From Haloarculaceae archaeon (lineage in GTDB: Archaea > Halobacteriota > Halobacteria > Halobacteriales > Haloarculaceae), in contig JAHENO010000289.1 in assembly GCA_018609945.1 (NCBI GenBank), forward strand, positions 1 through 6,829: a stretch of DNA of 6,829 bases. The letters run 5' to 3'. The translations under genes were made by a program, and so were the position numbers. How positions within the stretch are numbered: the first letter of the stretch is position 1; each line of letters begins with the position of its first letter. Of the stretch, positions 1 through 5,619 are shown piece after piece. The notes under the pieces are model-generated. The model worked only from the letters and a program-made list of their open reading frames with translations. It did no database searches and was not told where the DNA came from.

Positions 1-1788
1 AAGGAAGGGCGCTTCCGGGGGTCGCTGTCGGGCAAGCGCGTGAACTTCTCGGCACGGACCGTCATCTCGCCTGACCCGACGCTCTCCTTGAACGAGGTGG
101 GCGTCCCCGAGCGCGTGGCGACGGAGATGACCCAGACGATGAACGTCAACGAGCGCAACCTGGAGAAGGCCCGCCGCTACGTCGCCAACGGACCGGAGGC
201 ACACCCGGGAGCGAACTACGTCCGTCGCCACGACGGCCGCCGGCTGAAGGTCACCGAGAAGAACTGCGAGGAACTCGCCGAGAAGGTCCAGCCGGGCTGG
301 GAGGTCTCCCGGCACCTCATCGACGGCGACATCGTGATCTTCAACCGCCAGCCCTCGCTGCACCGGATGTCGATCATGGCCCACGAGGTGGTCGTGATGC
401 CGTACAAGACCTTCCGGCTCAACACGGTGGTCTGTCCCCCGTACAACGCCGACTTCGACGGCGACGAGATGAACATGCACGCCCTCCAGAACGAGGAGGC
501 ACGCGCGGAGGCCCGCGTCCTGATGCGCGTCCAGGAACAGATGCTCAGCCCGCGTTTCGGCGAGAACATCCTCGGGGCCATCCAGGACCACGTCACCGGG
601 ACCTACCTCCTTACCAACAAGAATCCCCGGTTCAACGAGACGCAGGCCCTGGACCTGTTGCGGGCGACGCGCATCGACGAACTGCCCGAGTCCGACGGGA
701 GCGAGGACGGTGAGGCCTACTGGACCGGCCGGACCATCTTCTCGGAACTGCTGCCCACCGGGCTGGACCTCGAGTTCACCTCCTCGGCCGGTGATACGGT
801 GGTCATCGAGGACGGCCAACTGGTCGACGGAACCGTCGACGAGGACGCCGTCGGCGCCTTCGGCGGCGAGATCGTCGACACCATCGCGAAGGCCTACTCG
901 AAGACACGGGCACGCATCTTCATCAACGAGGTCTCGTCGCTGGCGGTGCGGACGATCATGCACTTCGGGTTCTCGATCGGGATCGACGACGAGTCGATCC
1001 CGCCGGAAGCGCAGGCCCAGATCGACGAGGCCATCGACAACGCCAACGAGCGCGTCGAGGAACTCATCGAAACCTACCGGCGGGGCGAACTCGAGTCGCT
1101 GCCCGGCCGGACCGTCGACGAGACCCTGGAGATGAAGATCATGCAGGCACTCGGCAAGGCCCGCGACTCGGCGGGCAACATCGCCGAGGAACACTTCGAG
1201 GACACCAACCCGGCGGTCGTGATGGCCGAGTCGGGTGCCCGTGGGTCGATGCTCAACCTCACGCAGATGGCCGGCTGTGTCGGCCAGCAGGCAGTCCGGG
1301 GCGAGCGCATCAACCGCGGCTACGAGGACCGCACGCTCTCGCACTTCGAGCCCCACGACCTCTCGGCGGACGCCCACGGCTTCGTGGAACACTCCTACCG
1401 CGAGGGGCTGGACCCCAAGGAGTTCTTCTTCCACGCGATGGGTGGCCGCGAGGGGCTCGTGGACACGGCGGTCCGCACCTCGAAGTCCGGCTACCTGCAG
1501 CGCCGGCTGATCAACGCCCTCTCGGAGCTCGAAACGCAGTACGACGGCACCGTCCGCGACACAGGCGACAACATCGTCCAGTTCGAGTTCGGCGAGGACG
1601 GCACCTCGCCCGTCGAGGTCTCCAGCGCCGAGGAGGGCCCCGCGGTCGACGTCGAGGGGATCGCCGACCGCGTTCTCGACTCGGAGTTCGACTCCGGGGC
1701 CGAACGGGAACGTTTCCTCGGCGGCGCAGAACCGACCAACCTCTCCGAACACGCCGACGACTGGTGGATGGCCCAGTCCGACGACTAA
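1..1788 (+). CDS. rpoA1: DNA-directed RNA polymerase subunit A' (Rpo1N), 3' part, 5' end outside window
   Basis: This is the N-terminal part of the split archaeal counterpart of bacterial beta' and eukaryotic Rpb1, the catalytic subunit of cytoplasmic RNA polymerase. The frame is open from base 1 (KEGRFRGSLSGKRVNFSART), so the start lies upstream. About 595 residues are visible; haloarchaeal A' is usually near 970, so roughly 375 are missing. In window numbering, the RQPSLH motif is at residues 116-121. The catalytic Mg-binding motif NADFDGDEMNMH has its three Asp residues at 151, 153 and 155. The bridge helix lies near residues 471-507 (FFFHAMGGREGLVDTAV then GYLQRR). The C-terminus is acidic and ends where archaeal A' normally ends, before the trigger loop, which is in A''. 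The stop is 2 bases before rpoA2. No intein interrupts the active-site motifs seen here. Identity is essentially certain; only the 5' boundary is unknown. Confidence 0.98.
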   Translation, partial: KEGRFRGSLSGKRVNFSARTVISPDPTLSLNEVGVPERVATEMTQTMNVNERNLEKARRYVANGPEAHPGANYVRRHDGRRLKVTEKNCEELAEKVQPGWEVSRHLIDGDIVIFNRQPSLHRMSIMAHEVVVMPYKTFRLNTVVCPPYNADFDGDEMNMHALQNEEARAEARVLMRVQEQMLSPRFGENILGAIQDHVTGTYLLTNKNPRFNETQALDLLRATRIDELPESDGSEDGEAYWTGRTIFSELLPTGLDLEFTSSAGDTVVIEDGQLVDGTVDEDAVGAFGGEIVDTIAKAYSKTRARIFINEVSSLAVRTIMHFGFSIGIDDESIPPEAQAQIDEAIDNANERVEELIETYRRGELESLPGRTVDETLEMKIMQALGKARDSAGNIAEEHFEDTNPAVVMAESGARGSMLNLTQMAGCVGQQAVRGERINRGYEDRTLSHFEPHDLSADAHGFVEHSYREGLDPKEFFFHAMGGREGLVDTAVRTSKSGYLQRRLINALSELETQYDGTVRDTGDNIVQFEFGEDGTSPVEVSSAEEGPAVDVEGIADRVLDSEFDSGAERERFLGGAEPTNLSEHADDWWMAQSDD

Positions 1789-1790
1789 CA

Positions 1791-2990
1791 ATGACAGGCT
1801 ACGACGTCTCCGACGACATCGAGGCGCTCGTGGAGGACACCGAGCTTCCACGGCGGCTCAAAGACGAGGTGTACAGCACGCTCGAAGACCGCGAAGTCAC
1901 CCCGGAGGAGGCCGACGAGATCGCCAAGGCGGTCGAGACACAGTACCTCGACACGCGCGTCGATCCCCTGGACCCGGTGGGCACCGTCAGCGCACAGTCG
2001 ATCGGGGAACCCGGAACCCAGATGACGATGAACACCTTCCACTACGCGGGCGTCGCCGAGATCGACGTCACGCAGGGGTTGCCGCGGCTGATCGAACTGG
2101 TCGACGCGCGCAAGGAACCCGACACGCCGATGATGACCGTCCACCTGGACGGGGAGTACGCGGAGGACCGCGAGCGGGCCCACGAGGTGGTCTGGAAGAT
2201 CGAGGCGACGCGCATCCTCCAGCTGGGCGACGTCTCGACGAACGTCGCGGACATGCTCGTGCGGGTCGCACTCAACGAGGAGACCTTGCTTGAACGGTGG
2301 CCCACCTACGACGACCCCGCAGAAGTCGCGGAGGAGATCGCGGCCACCATCGAGTCCAAGCTGGGCGTCGATCCCCACCGGGACGGGCTCGTCATCGAGT
2401 TCGGCCCCGACCAGCCCTCCTACCGCGAGCTGCTCCAGCTCGTCGAGGAACTGCGCGAGATCGTCTTCAAGGGCATCGAGGACATCTCGCGGGTGGTCAT
2501 CCGCAAGGAGGAGACCGACGACGGCGACGAGTTCGTCCTCTACACGGAGGGGTCGGCCTTCGGGAAGGTCCTCGACATCGAGGGCGTCGACGCCTCGCGG
2601 ACGACCTGTAACAACATTCACGAGATTCACGACGAACTCGGCATCGAGGCGGCCCGCGAGGCGCTCATCAACGAGACGATGAACACCCTCGAAGAGCAGG
2701 GCCTTGACGACGTGAACGTCCGGCACCTCATGCTGGTCGCCGACATCATGACCAGCCGCGGCACCATCGAATCCATCGGCCGGCACGGCATCTCCGGCTC
2801 GAAGGAGTCGGTGCTTGCGCGGGCGGCCTTCGAGGTGACGGTCAACCACCTGCTCGACGCGGCCGTCCACGGCGAGGTCGACGACCTCAACGGCGTGACG
2901 GAGAACGTCATCGTCGGCAAGCCGATCAAGCTCGGGACCGGCGACGTCGACCTGCGGATGAGCGCGGGACGCCCAGAGGGTGCCGACTAG
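1791..2990 (+). CDS. rpoA2: DNA-directed RNA polymerase subunit A'' (Rpo1C)
   Basis: This encodes the C-terminal part of the split largest RNA polymerase subunit, which joins A' to complete the active site. It is 399 residues, the usual length for archaeal A''. The trigger loop and its flanks are at residues 62-88 (PVGTVSAQSIGEPGTQ, then MTMNTFHYAGV), a near-universal signature. The jaw/cleft region follows. The conserved C-terminal part includes LMLVADIMTSRGTIESIGRHG at about residues 313-333 and SGSKESVLARAAFEVT at about 335-350. I chose the ATG at 1791 (MTGYDVSDD) because it lies 2 bases after the rpoA1 stop; an in-frame ATG at 1764 would overlap rpoA1 by 25 bases and add an unlikely leader. 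There is no clear Shine-Dalgarno sequence, so translation may depend on coupling to rpoA1. No intein is present. The nusA-like gene follows after 3 bases. Confidence 0.98.
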   Translation: MTGYDVSDDIEALVEDTELPRRLKDEVYSTLEDREVTPEEADEIAKAVETQYLDTRVDPLDPVGTVSAQSIGEPGTQMTMNTFHYAGVAEIDVTQGLPRLIELVDARKEPDTPMMTVHLDGEYAEDRERAHEVVWKIEATRILQLGDVSTNVADMLVRVALNEETLLERWPTYDDPAEVAEEIAATIESKLGVDPHRDGLVIEFGPDQPSYRELLQLVEELREIVFKGIEDISRVVIRKEETDDGDEFVLYTEGSAFGKVLDIEGVDASRTTCNNIHEIHDELGIEAAREALINETMNTLEEQGLDDVNVRHLMLVADIMTSRGTIESIGRHGISGSKESVLARAAFEVTVNHLLDAAVHGEVDDLNGVTENVIVGKPIKLGTGDVDLRMSAGRPEGAD

Positions 2991-2993
2991 GGT

Positions 2994-3419
2994 ATGACAG
3001 TCCGGCTCTCCGACGAGGCGCGCCGGTTCGCCGCGCTCTTCGAGGAGGAGACCGACGCTGCCGTCCGGGACTGTGTCCTCGACGACGAGCACGACCGCGT
3101 CATCGTCGTGGTGGCGGCCGGACAGATGGGGCAGGCCATCGGCAGCGACGGCTCGCACGTCAAGCGCGTCGAGCGCCGCGTCGGCCGGGAGATCAAACTC
3201 GTCGAGAACGCCGCGGCACCGGAGGATTTCGTCGCCAACGCACTCGCGCCGGCCGCGGTCTACAACGTCACCATCAGCGAGAACAACGACCGGCTGGCCT
3301 ACGTCGAGGTGGCCCCCGAGGACCGCGGCGCCGCCATCGGCACCGACGGGCGCAACATCGAGGCCGCCCGCACGCTCGCGGCGCGCCACTTCGACATCGA
3401 CGGCGTCGAACTGACGTGA
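2994..3419 (+). CDS. nusA: NusA-like transcription factor with two KH domains
   Basis: This is a 141-residue protein of the archaeal NusA-like family, which keeps the two KH RNA-binding domains of bacterial NusA but lacks the N-terminal polymerase-binding and S1 domains. The first KH core is at about residues 34-66, with the GxxG loop GSDG at 50-53 (QMGQAIGSDGSHVKRVE). The second is at about 101-133, with GTDG at 116-119 (RGAAIGTDGRNIEAA). The protein is acidic throughout. The ATG at 2994 lies 3 bases after the rpoA2 stop; a weak purine-rich GAGGGTG about 10 bases upstream of the ATG may act as a ribosome binding site. Its position directly after rpoA2 is the conserved archaeal arrangement and supports a role in elongation or termination. 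The exact function in archaea is poorly defined, so the role is by family, not by motif. Confidence 0.94.
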   Translation: MTVRLSDEARRFAALFEEETDAAVRDCVLDDEHDRVIVVVAAGQMGQAIGSDGSHVKRVERRVGREIKLVENAAAPEDFVANALAPAAVYNVTISENNDRLAYVEVAPEDRGAAIGTDGRNIEAARTLAARHFDIDGVELT

Positions 3420-3456
3420 GCGGCTCTGGGTAGACCGGGTCGACCCTCACGCAGTG

Positions 3457-3498
3457 ACTGCCTGACCAGATGTAACTGCCTGACCAGGGTTCACTGCC
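3457..3498. repeat. Short tandem repeat, 18-base period, three decaying units
   Basis: Units begin at 3457, 3475 and 3493. The first two share the 13-base core ACTGCCTGACCAG exactly (3457-3469 and 3475-3487). The third keeps only ACTGCC (3493-3498). The spacing is exactly 18 bases each time. It lies about 40 bases after the nusA stop. It could be a slippage product, a degenerate duplicated binding site or part of a 3' UTR; the sequence does not decide between these. Confidence 0.7.
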
Positions 3499-3592
3499 GG
3501 ACGACGGCGACCTGGCGAGAACCAGACGGTAGCAGGTCGCCTCTGTTGCCTCGTGGTCCGACCGAGCGAGTCTCCGTCCACAGCCGCCGGTA

Positions 3593-3745
3593 TCAACAGT
3601 TGTTCACGACCTCCGCTCTCGCGTGAACTCTGTCGACGAACCGCCGCCGGCCGAGTTCCCCCCGCTCGTAGGCCGCGGCGGTCTCGGCGCAGACGTGCCA
3701 CCTGCCAGTGGTACACTCGTGGATGGATGTGGCCTCCAGCGACAC
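3593..3745 (-). CDS. Possible small unrecognised protein or gene remnant, 50 aa
   Basis: I do not recognise this protein. Read on the reverse strand from a GTG at 3745 to a TGA ending at 3593, it gives 50 residues: two cysteines in ECTTGRWHVC (residues 10-19), then a plausible helix AETAAAYERGELGRRRF and VDRV, ending VVNNC. Two points suggest real or former coding sequence: third positions are mostly G or C, and the amino-acid mix (acidic and aliphatic, balanced charge) differs from the Arg/Ser/Pro-rich look of the shadow frames here. Against it, there is no ATG start, no clear promoter or ribosome binding site, and the in-frame extension upstream runs under the rps12 promoter and into rps12. 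The upstream codons (QWWYGVSLEA) could be the worn remains of a metal-binding knuckle, but this is speculation. A degenerate gene fragment is as likely as a working gene. Confidence 0.3.
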   Translation of the reverse strand: MSLEATSIHECTTGRWHVCAETAAAYERGELGRRRFVDRVHARAEVVNNC

Positions 3746-3756
3746 GCCATACCACC

Positions 3757-3787
3757 ACTGTGCCGACCAGACGATTGACTGTGCCGA
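3757..3787. repeat. 10-base direct repeat, 21-base spacing, upstream of rps12
   Basis: ACTGTGCCGA occurs at 3757-3766 and again at 3778-3787. The start-to-start spacing is 21 bases, two turns of B-form DNA, so both copies would face the same side of the helix. The second copy ends 3 bases before the inverted repeat at 3791-3808 and about 60 bases before the rps12 TATA box. A regulator binding array is possible but there is no direct support. Confidence 0.5.
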
Positions 3788-3790
3788 TGA

Positions 3791-3808
3791 CTGAAATTCG
3801 GGTTTCAG
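3791..3808. repeat. Perfect 6+6 inverted repeat upstream of rps12 promoter
   Basis: CTGAAA at 3791-3796 and TTTCAG at 3803-3808 are exact reverse complements separated by six bases (TTCGGG). The dyad is 18 bases long and lies about 40 bases upstream of the rps12 TATA box. That size and position would suit a dimeric helix-turn-helix activator. As RNA it could form a small weak hairpin. No known archaeal operator is recognised in it. Confidence 0.5.
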
Positions 3809-3835
3809 CGTCGGCGATAGCGCACTCCCACGTCC

Positions 3836-3880
3836 CGAAAGACGACGCTTAAGTACCTCCGTCGGGTACGGACGGTCACC
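3836..3880 (+). promoter_or_regulatory. Promoter of rps12-rps7, probably leaderless transcript
   Basis: A haloarchaeal-style TATA element, CTTAAGTACC (3848-3857), lies upstream of the rps12 ATG at 3881. An A-rich CGAAA at 3836-3840 and purines just upstream of the TATA box fit a BRE-like context. Archaeal transcription usually starts about 25-28 bases downstream of the TATA centre, which places the start at roughly 3876-3881, on or just before the ATG. Leaderless mRNAs are common in haloarchaea, and no Shine-Dalgarno sequence precedes this ATG. The promoter implies that rps12-rps7 can be expressed independently of the RNA polymerase operon. Confidence 0.75.
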
Positions 3881-4309
3881 ATGACGAACGGCAAGTACGC
3901 CGCGCGAAAACTCAAGAAGGACCGCCAGAACCACCGGTGGTCCGACTCGAAGTACGCGCGCCGCGAGCGGGGTCTCCGCGAGAAGTCCGACCCCCTCGAA
4001 GGTGCCCCACAGGGGCGTGGCATCGTCCTAGAGAAGGTCGGTATCGAGGCCAAACAGCCCAACTCGGCGATCCGGAAGTGTGTCCGGGTCCAGCTCATCA
4101 AGAACGGCAAACAGGTGACCGCGTTCTGTCCCGGCGACGGCGCGATCTCCTTCATCGACGAACACGACGAGGTGACCATCGCGGGCATCGGCGGCGCGAA
4201 GGGCCGTGCGATGGGCGACCTCTCGGGGGTCAACTACAAGGTCGAGAAGGTAAACGGCGTCTCGCTGCTCGAACTCGTCCGCGGGAACGCGGAGAAGCCG
4301 GTGCGATAA
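3881..4309 (+). CDS. rps12: Small ribosomal subunit protein uS12 (S12P)
   Basis: This is a 142-residue protein of the 30S decoding centre, where it helps set the accuracy of tRNA selection. It begins MTNGKYAARKLKKDRQNHRW, a typical archaeal basic N-terminal extension. The universally conserved decoding loop KQPNSAIRK is at residues 58-66; the bacterial equivalent is the classic site of streptomycin-resistance changes. The second conserved loop, GRAMGDLSGVNYK, is at 108-120; Asp113 aligns with the Asp that is methylthiolated in bacteria, though modification here cannot be inferred. The length is normal for archaea. The ATG at 3881 is the only sensible start and fits the leaderless promoter directly upstream. 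rps7 follows after one base, so the two are certainly one operon. Confidence 0.98.
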   Translation: MTNGKYAARKLKKDRQNHRWSDSKYARRERGLREKSDPLEGAPQGRGIVLEKVGIEAKQPNSAIRKCVRVQLIKNGKQVTAFCPGDGAISFIDEHDEVTIAGIGGAKGRAMGDLSGVNYKVEKVNGVSLLELVRGNAEKPVR

Positions 4310-4310
4310 C

Positions 4311-4916
4311 ATGAGTGCGGACCAATCCGAAGCCGAGGCAGCAGACACAGAAGAGACGACGGGTGCGAAACTGTTCGGCTCCTGGAGCGTCGACGACATC
4401 GAGTTCGGTGACCCCTCGACCGAGCGGTACATCACCGTCACGCCGGTCGCCCACACGATGGGTCGACACGCCGACAAGCAGTTCCAGAAAAGCGAGATCA
4501 GCATCGTCGAGCGGCTGATCAACCGCCTGATGCAGACCGGCGAGAACACCGGTAAAAAGCAGATGACCACCCGTATCGTCCGCGAGGCCTTCGAGACCAT
4601 CCACGACCGGACCGGCGAGAACCCGGTCCAGGTGCTCGTCTACGCGGTCGAGAACGCCGCCCCGCGCGAGGAGACCGTCCGCCTGAAGTACGGCGGCATC
4701 TCCGTTCCCAAGGCGGTCGACATCTCGCCCCAGCGCCGGGTCGATCAGGCGCTGAAGTTCATCGCCGAGGGCGTCCACAACGCCTCCTTCAAATCGGAAA
4801 ACGACGTCGTCGAGGCGCTCGCCCAGCAACTCATGGGCGCCGCGAACAACGACGTCGGTACCTACGCCGTCAACCAGAAAGAGGAGAAGGAACGCGTCGC
4901 GGCAGCGGCCCGCTGA
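4311..4916 (+). CDS. rps7: Small ribosomal subunit protein uS7 (S7P)
   Basis: This is a 201-residue primary 16S rRNA-binding protein that nucleates assembly of the 30S head and lies near the E-site. Conserved archaeal S7 blocks appear in order: HTMGRHADKQFQKSEISIVE at about residues 48-67, LINRLMQTGENTGKK at 69-83, GENPVQVLVYAVENAAPREE at 102-121 and SVPKAVDISPQRRVDQAL at 131-148. An acidic stretch of about 20 residues at the N-terminus is typical of haloarchaeal forms. The ATG at 4311 is one base past the rps12 stop, and GGTG at 4300-4303 could be a weak ribosome binding site, so expression is probably coupled to rps12. In many archaea elongation factor 2 follows this pair; here a biotin transporter does. 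Confidence 0.98.
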   Translation: MSADQSEAEAADTEETTGAKLFGSWSVDDIEFGDPSTERYITVTPVAHTMGRHADKQFQKSEISIVERLINRLMQTGENTGKKQMTTRIVREAFETIHDRTGENPVQVLVYAVENAAPREETVRLKYGGISVPKAVDISPQRRVDQALKFIAEGVHNASFKSENDVVEALAQQLMGAANNDVGTYAVNQKEEKERVAAAAR

Positions 4917-4977
4917 TTCCGGCTCGGCCCGGCTTTCTCCATCGCCTCGAACCGGGAGCTCCGCCCCAGTCAGCATC

Positions 4978-5009
4978 TCGTAAACCGGTATATCTTTGAT
5001 GGTTGACGG
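4978..5009. promoter_or_regulatory. Candidate BirA (biotin repressor) operator at the bioY promoter
   Basis: An interrupted palindrome has left half TCGTAAACC (4978-4986), a 14-base spacer (4987-5000) and right half GGTTGACGG (5001-5009). The published consensus for BirA operators in bacteria and some archaea is TTGTAAACC, then 14 or 15 bases, then GGTTTACAA. The left half matches at 8 of 9 positions and the right at 6 of 9, with the correct spacing. The likely TATA box lies within the spacer, so a bound repressor would block TBP/TFB. Placement directly before a biotin transporter gene makes chance less likely. Binding is an inference; it needs a BirA with an N-terminal DNA-binding domain in the same genome. 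Confidence 0.65.
4988..4994 (+). promoter_or_regulatory. TATA box of the bioY-ecfA-ecfT operon
   Basis: GTATATC is the only clearly A/T-rich TATA-like element in the 106-base gap after rps7. With the usual spacing of 25-28 bases it predicts transcription starting near 5016-5019, a few bases before the bioY ATG at 5023, giving a very short leader. This also argues against the in-frame ATG at 4999 as start, because that codon would be upstream of the transcript. The rest of the gap (4917-4977) shows only a short CTTT-type pyrimidine stretch near 4933 and no strong terminator. Confidence 0.6.
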
Positions 5010-5022
5010 CGCATGGCCCGGC

Positions 5023-5619
5023 ATGGCAGAGCAACACGAGTCGGTCGACCTGGTGGGAGACAGGACAGTCCAGTACTTCGCGGTGGCCGTACTGGTGGCA
5101 GCGCTGACAGCGGCGTTCGCGCAGGTGACGGTCCCCTACCCCCTCTCGCCGGCGCCCTTCACGCTCCAGACCGCAGGGGTGTACCTCGCGGGCCTGTTGC
5201 TCGGGCCGGTCTGGGGGGCCTTTGCGCTGGTGCTGTACCTCCTCGTTGGTGTGGCGGGCGCGCCGGTCTTCGCGGGCGGGGCCGCCGGCTACGGCGTGCT
5301 GGTCGGGCCGACGGGCGGTTATCTCGTCAGCTTTCCCATCGCGGCGGCCCTCATCGGGGCCGTGGTCCACCGGCGGGTCGACCCGCGCCGTCTCGACGAG
5401 GTGTCGGTCGCCGTGCAGGTCCTGGCGCTGGTGCTGGGGCTGGCGGTGGTGTACCTCGTCGGGTCGGTGTGGCTGTCGGTCCAGCTCGAGTTGTCGCTCG
5501 CGAACGCGCTCGTCCAGGGTGGCGTGGTGTTCATCCCTGGCGACGCCGCGAAAGCGGTGGCGGTGATGGCGCTGGTCACCGGCGGGTATCTCGCCCACGG
5601 GCGCGGCGTCGTCGAATGA
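5023..5619 (+). CDS. bioY: Biotin transporter substrate-binding protein BioY
   Basis: This is the S component of a biotin energy-coupling-factor (ECF) importer: an integral membrane protein that binds biotin and passes it inward with the ATPase and coupling subunits. It has 198 residues, normal for BioY, and about six hydrophobic segments, roughly residues 16-36, 50-76, 78-96, 99-118, 128-152 and 160-190. Family hallmarks are VPYPLSPAPFTLQTAGVYLA (37-56), the GAPVFAGGAAGYGVLVGPTG stretch (79-98) running into GGYLVSFPIAAAL, and the C-terminal FIPGDAAKAVA (170-180). I chose the ATG at 5023 (MAEQHESVDL) because it follows the TATA box at the expected distance and gives a normal short cytoplasmic N-terminus. 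Its stop overlaps the ecfA start in an ATGA, so translation is probably coupled. Biotin specificity is by family and is supported by the BirA-like operator upstream. Confidence 0.96.
   Translation: MAEQHESVDLVGDRTVQYFAVAVLVAALTAAFAQVTVPYPLSPAPFTLQTAGVYLAGLLLGPVWGAFALVLYLLVGVAGAPVFAGGAAGYGVLVGPTGGYLVSFPIAAALIGAVVHRRVDPRRLDEVSVAVQVLALVLGLAVVYLVGSVWLSVQLELSLANALVQGGVVFIPGDAAKAVAVMALVTGGYLAHGRGVVE

Larger units (their letters stand above)
3420..3880. other. 461-base intergenic region between nusA and rps12
   Basis: This is the only gap over 300 bases in the window. It interrupts genes that elsewhere are separated by only a few bases. By eye it is less GC-rich than its flanks. It holds an 18-base-period tandem repeat at 3457-3498, the 10-base palindrome GGGTCGACCC at 3437-3446, a possible small reverse-strand gene or remnant at 3593-3745, a direct repeat at 3757-3787, an inverted repeat at 3791-3808 and the rps12 promoter near 3849-3855. 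I see no tRNA, no convincing T-rich terminator after nusA and no convincing forward-strand gene. The forward frame beginning with GTG at 3553 is arginine-rich and low in complexity, as expected for a wrong-frame translation, and its stop falls inside the TATA box. Confidence 0.85.

Noticed and set aside
445..480. Intein insertion in the polymerase active-site motif, often seen in haloarchaeal polymerase genes
   Set aside because: NADFDGDEMNMH in A' and the trigger-loop motif in A'' are continuous, and both proteins align through without extra sequence. Only the missing 5' part of rpoA1 is untested.
1785..3389. Long reverse-strand open frame of 534 codons across rpoA2 and nusA
   Set aside because: It lies exactly opposite two certain genes. 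Its Asp/Val/Leu/Gly-rich, repetitive composition is that expected from the complement of high-GC codons. It is a shadow.
3437..3446. 10-base palindrome GGGTCGACCC after nusA as a terminator hairpin
   Set aside because: It has no loop and no following T-run. Archaeal terminators depend mainly on T-rich stretches, which are absent here.
3553..3852. Forward-strand open frame of 99 codons in the nusA-rps12 gap
   Set aside because: It starts at a GTG, is dominated by Arg, Ser, Pro and Thr runs, has no family motif, and stops inside the rps12 TATA box.
4917..4956. Terminator after rps7
   Set aside because: There is only a CTTT pyrimidine stretch near 4933, and the CCCGG/CCGGG pairing at 4928-4956 needs a 19-base loop. 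This is too weak to call.
4999..5022. Earlier in-frame ATG for bioY at 4999
   Set aside because: It lies only 5 bases after the TATA box and inside the predicted operator, so it would be upstream of the transcript start. The added residues are not typical of BioY.
4230..5024. Reverse-strand open frame of 264 codons opposite rps7
   Set aside because: It covers the whole of rps7 and its promoter region and has no recognisable motif. Antisense open frames are common at this GC content.
5013..5615. Upstream extension of ecfA from the ATG at 5013, giving a 435-residue fusion-like protein
   Set aside because: The extra 201 residues are an Arg/Gly-rich wrong-frame reading of bioY. ABC ATPases of this family start just before the MIEVREVTSGYG strand, which matches the ATG at 5616.
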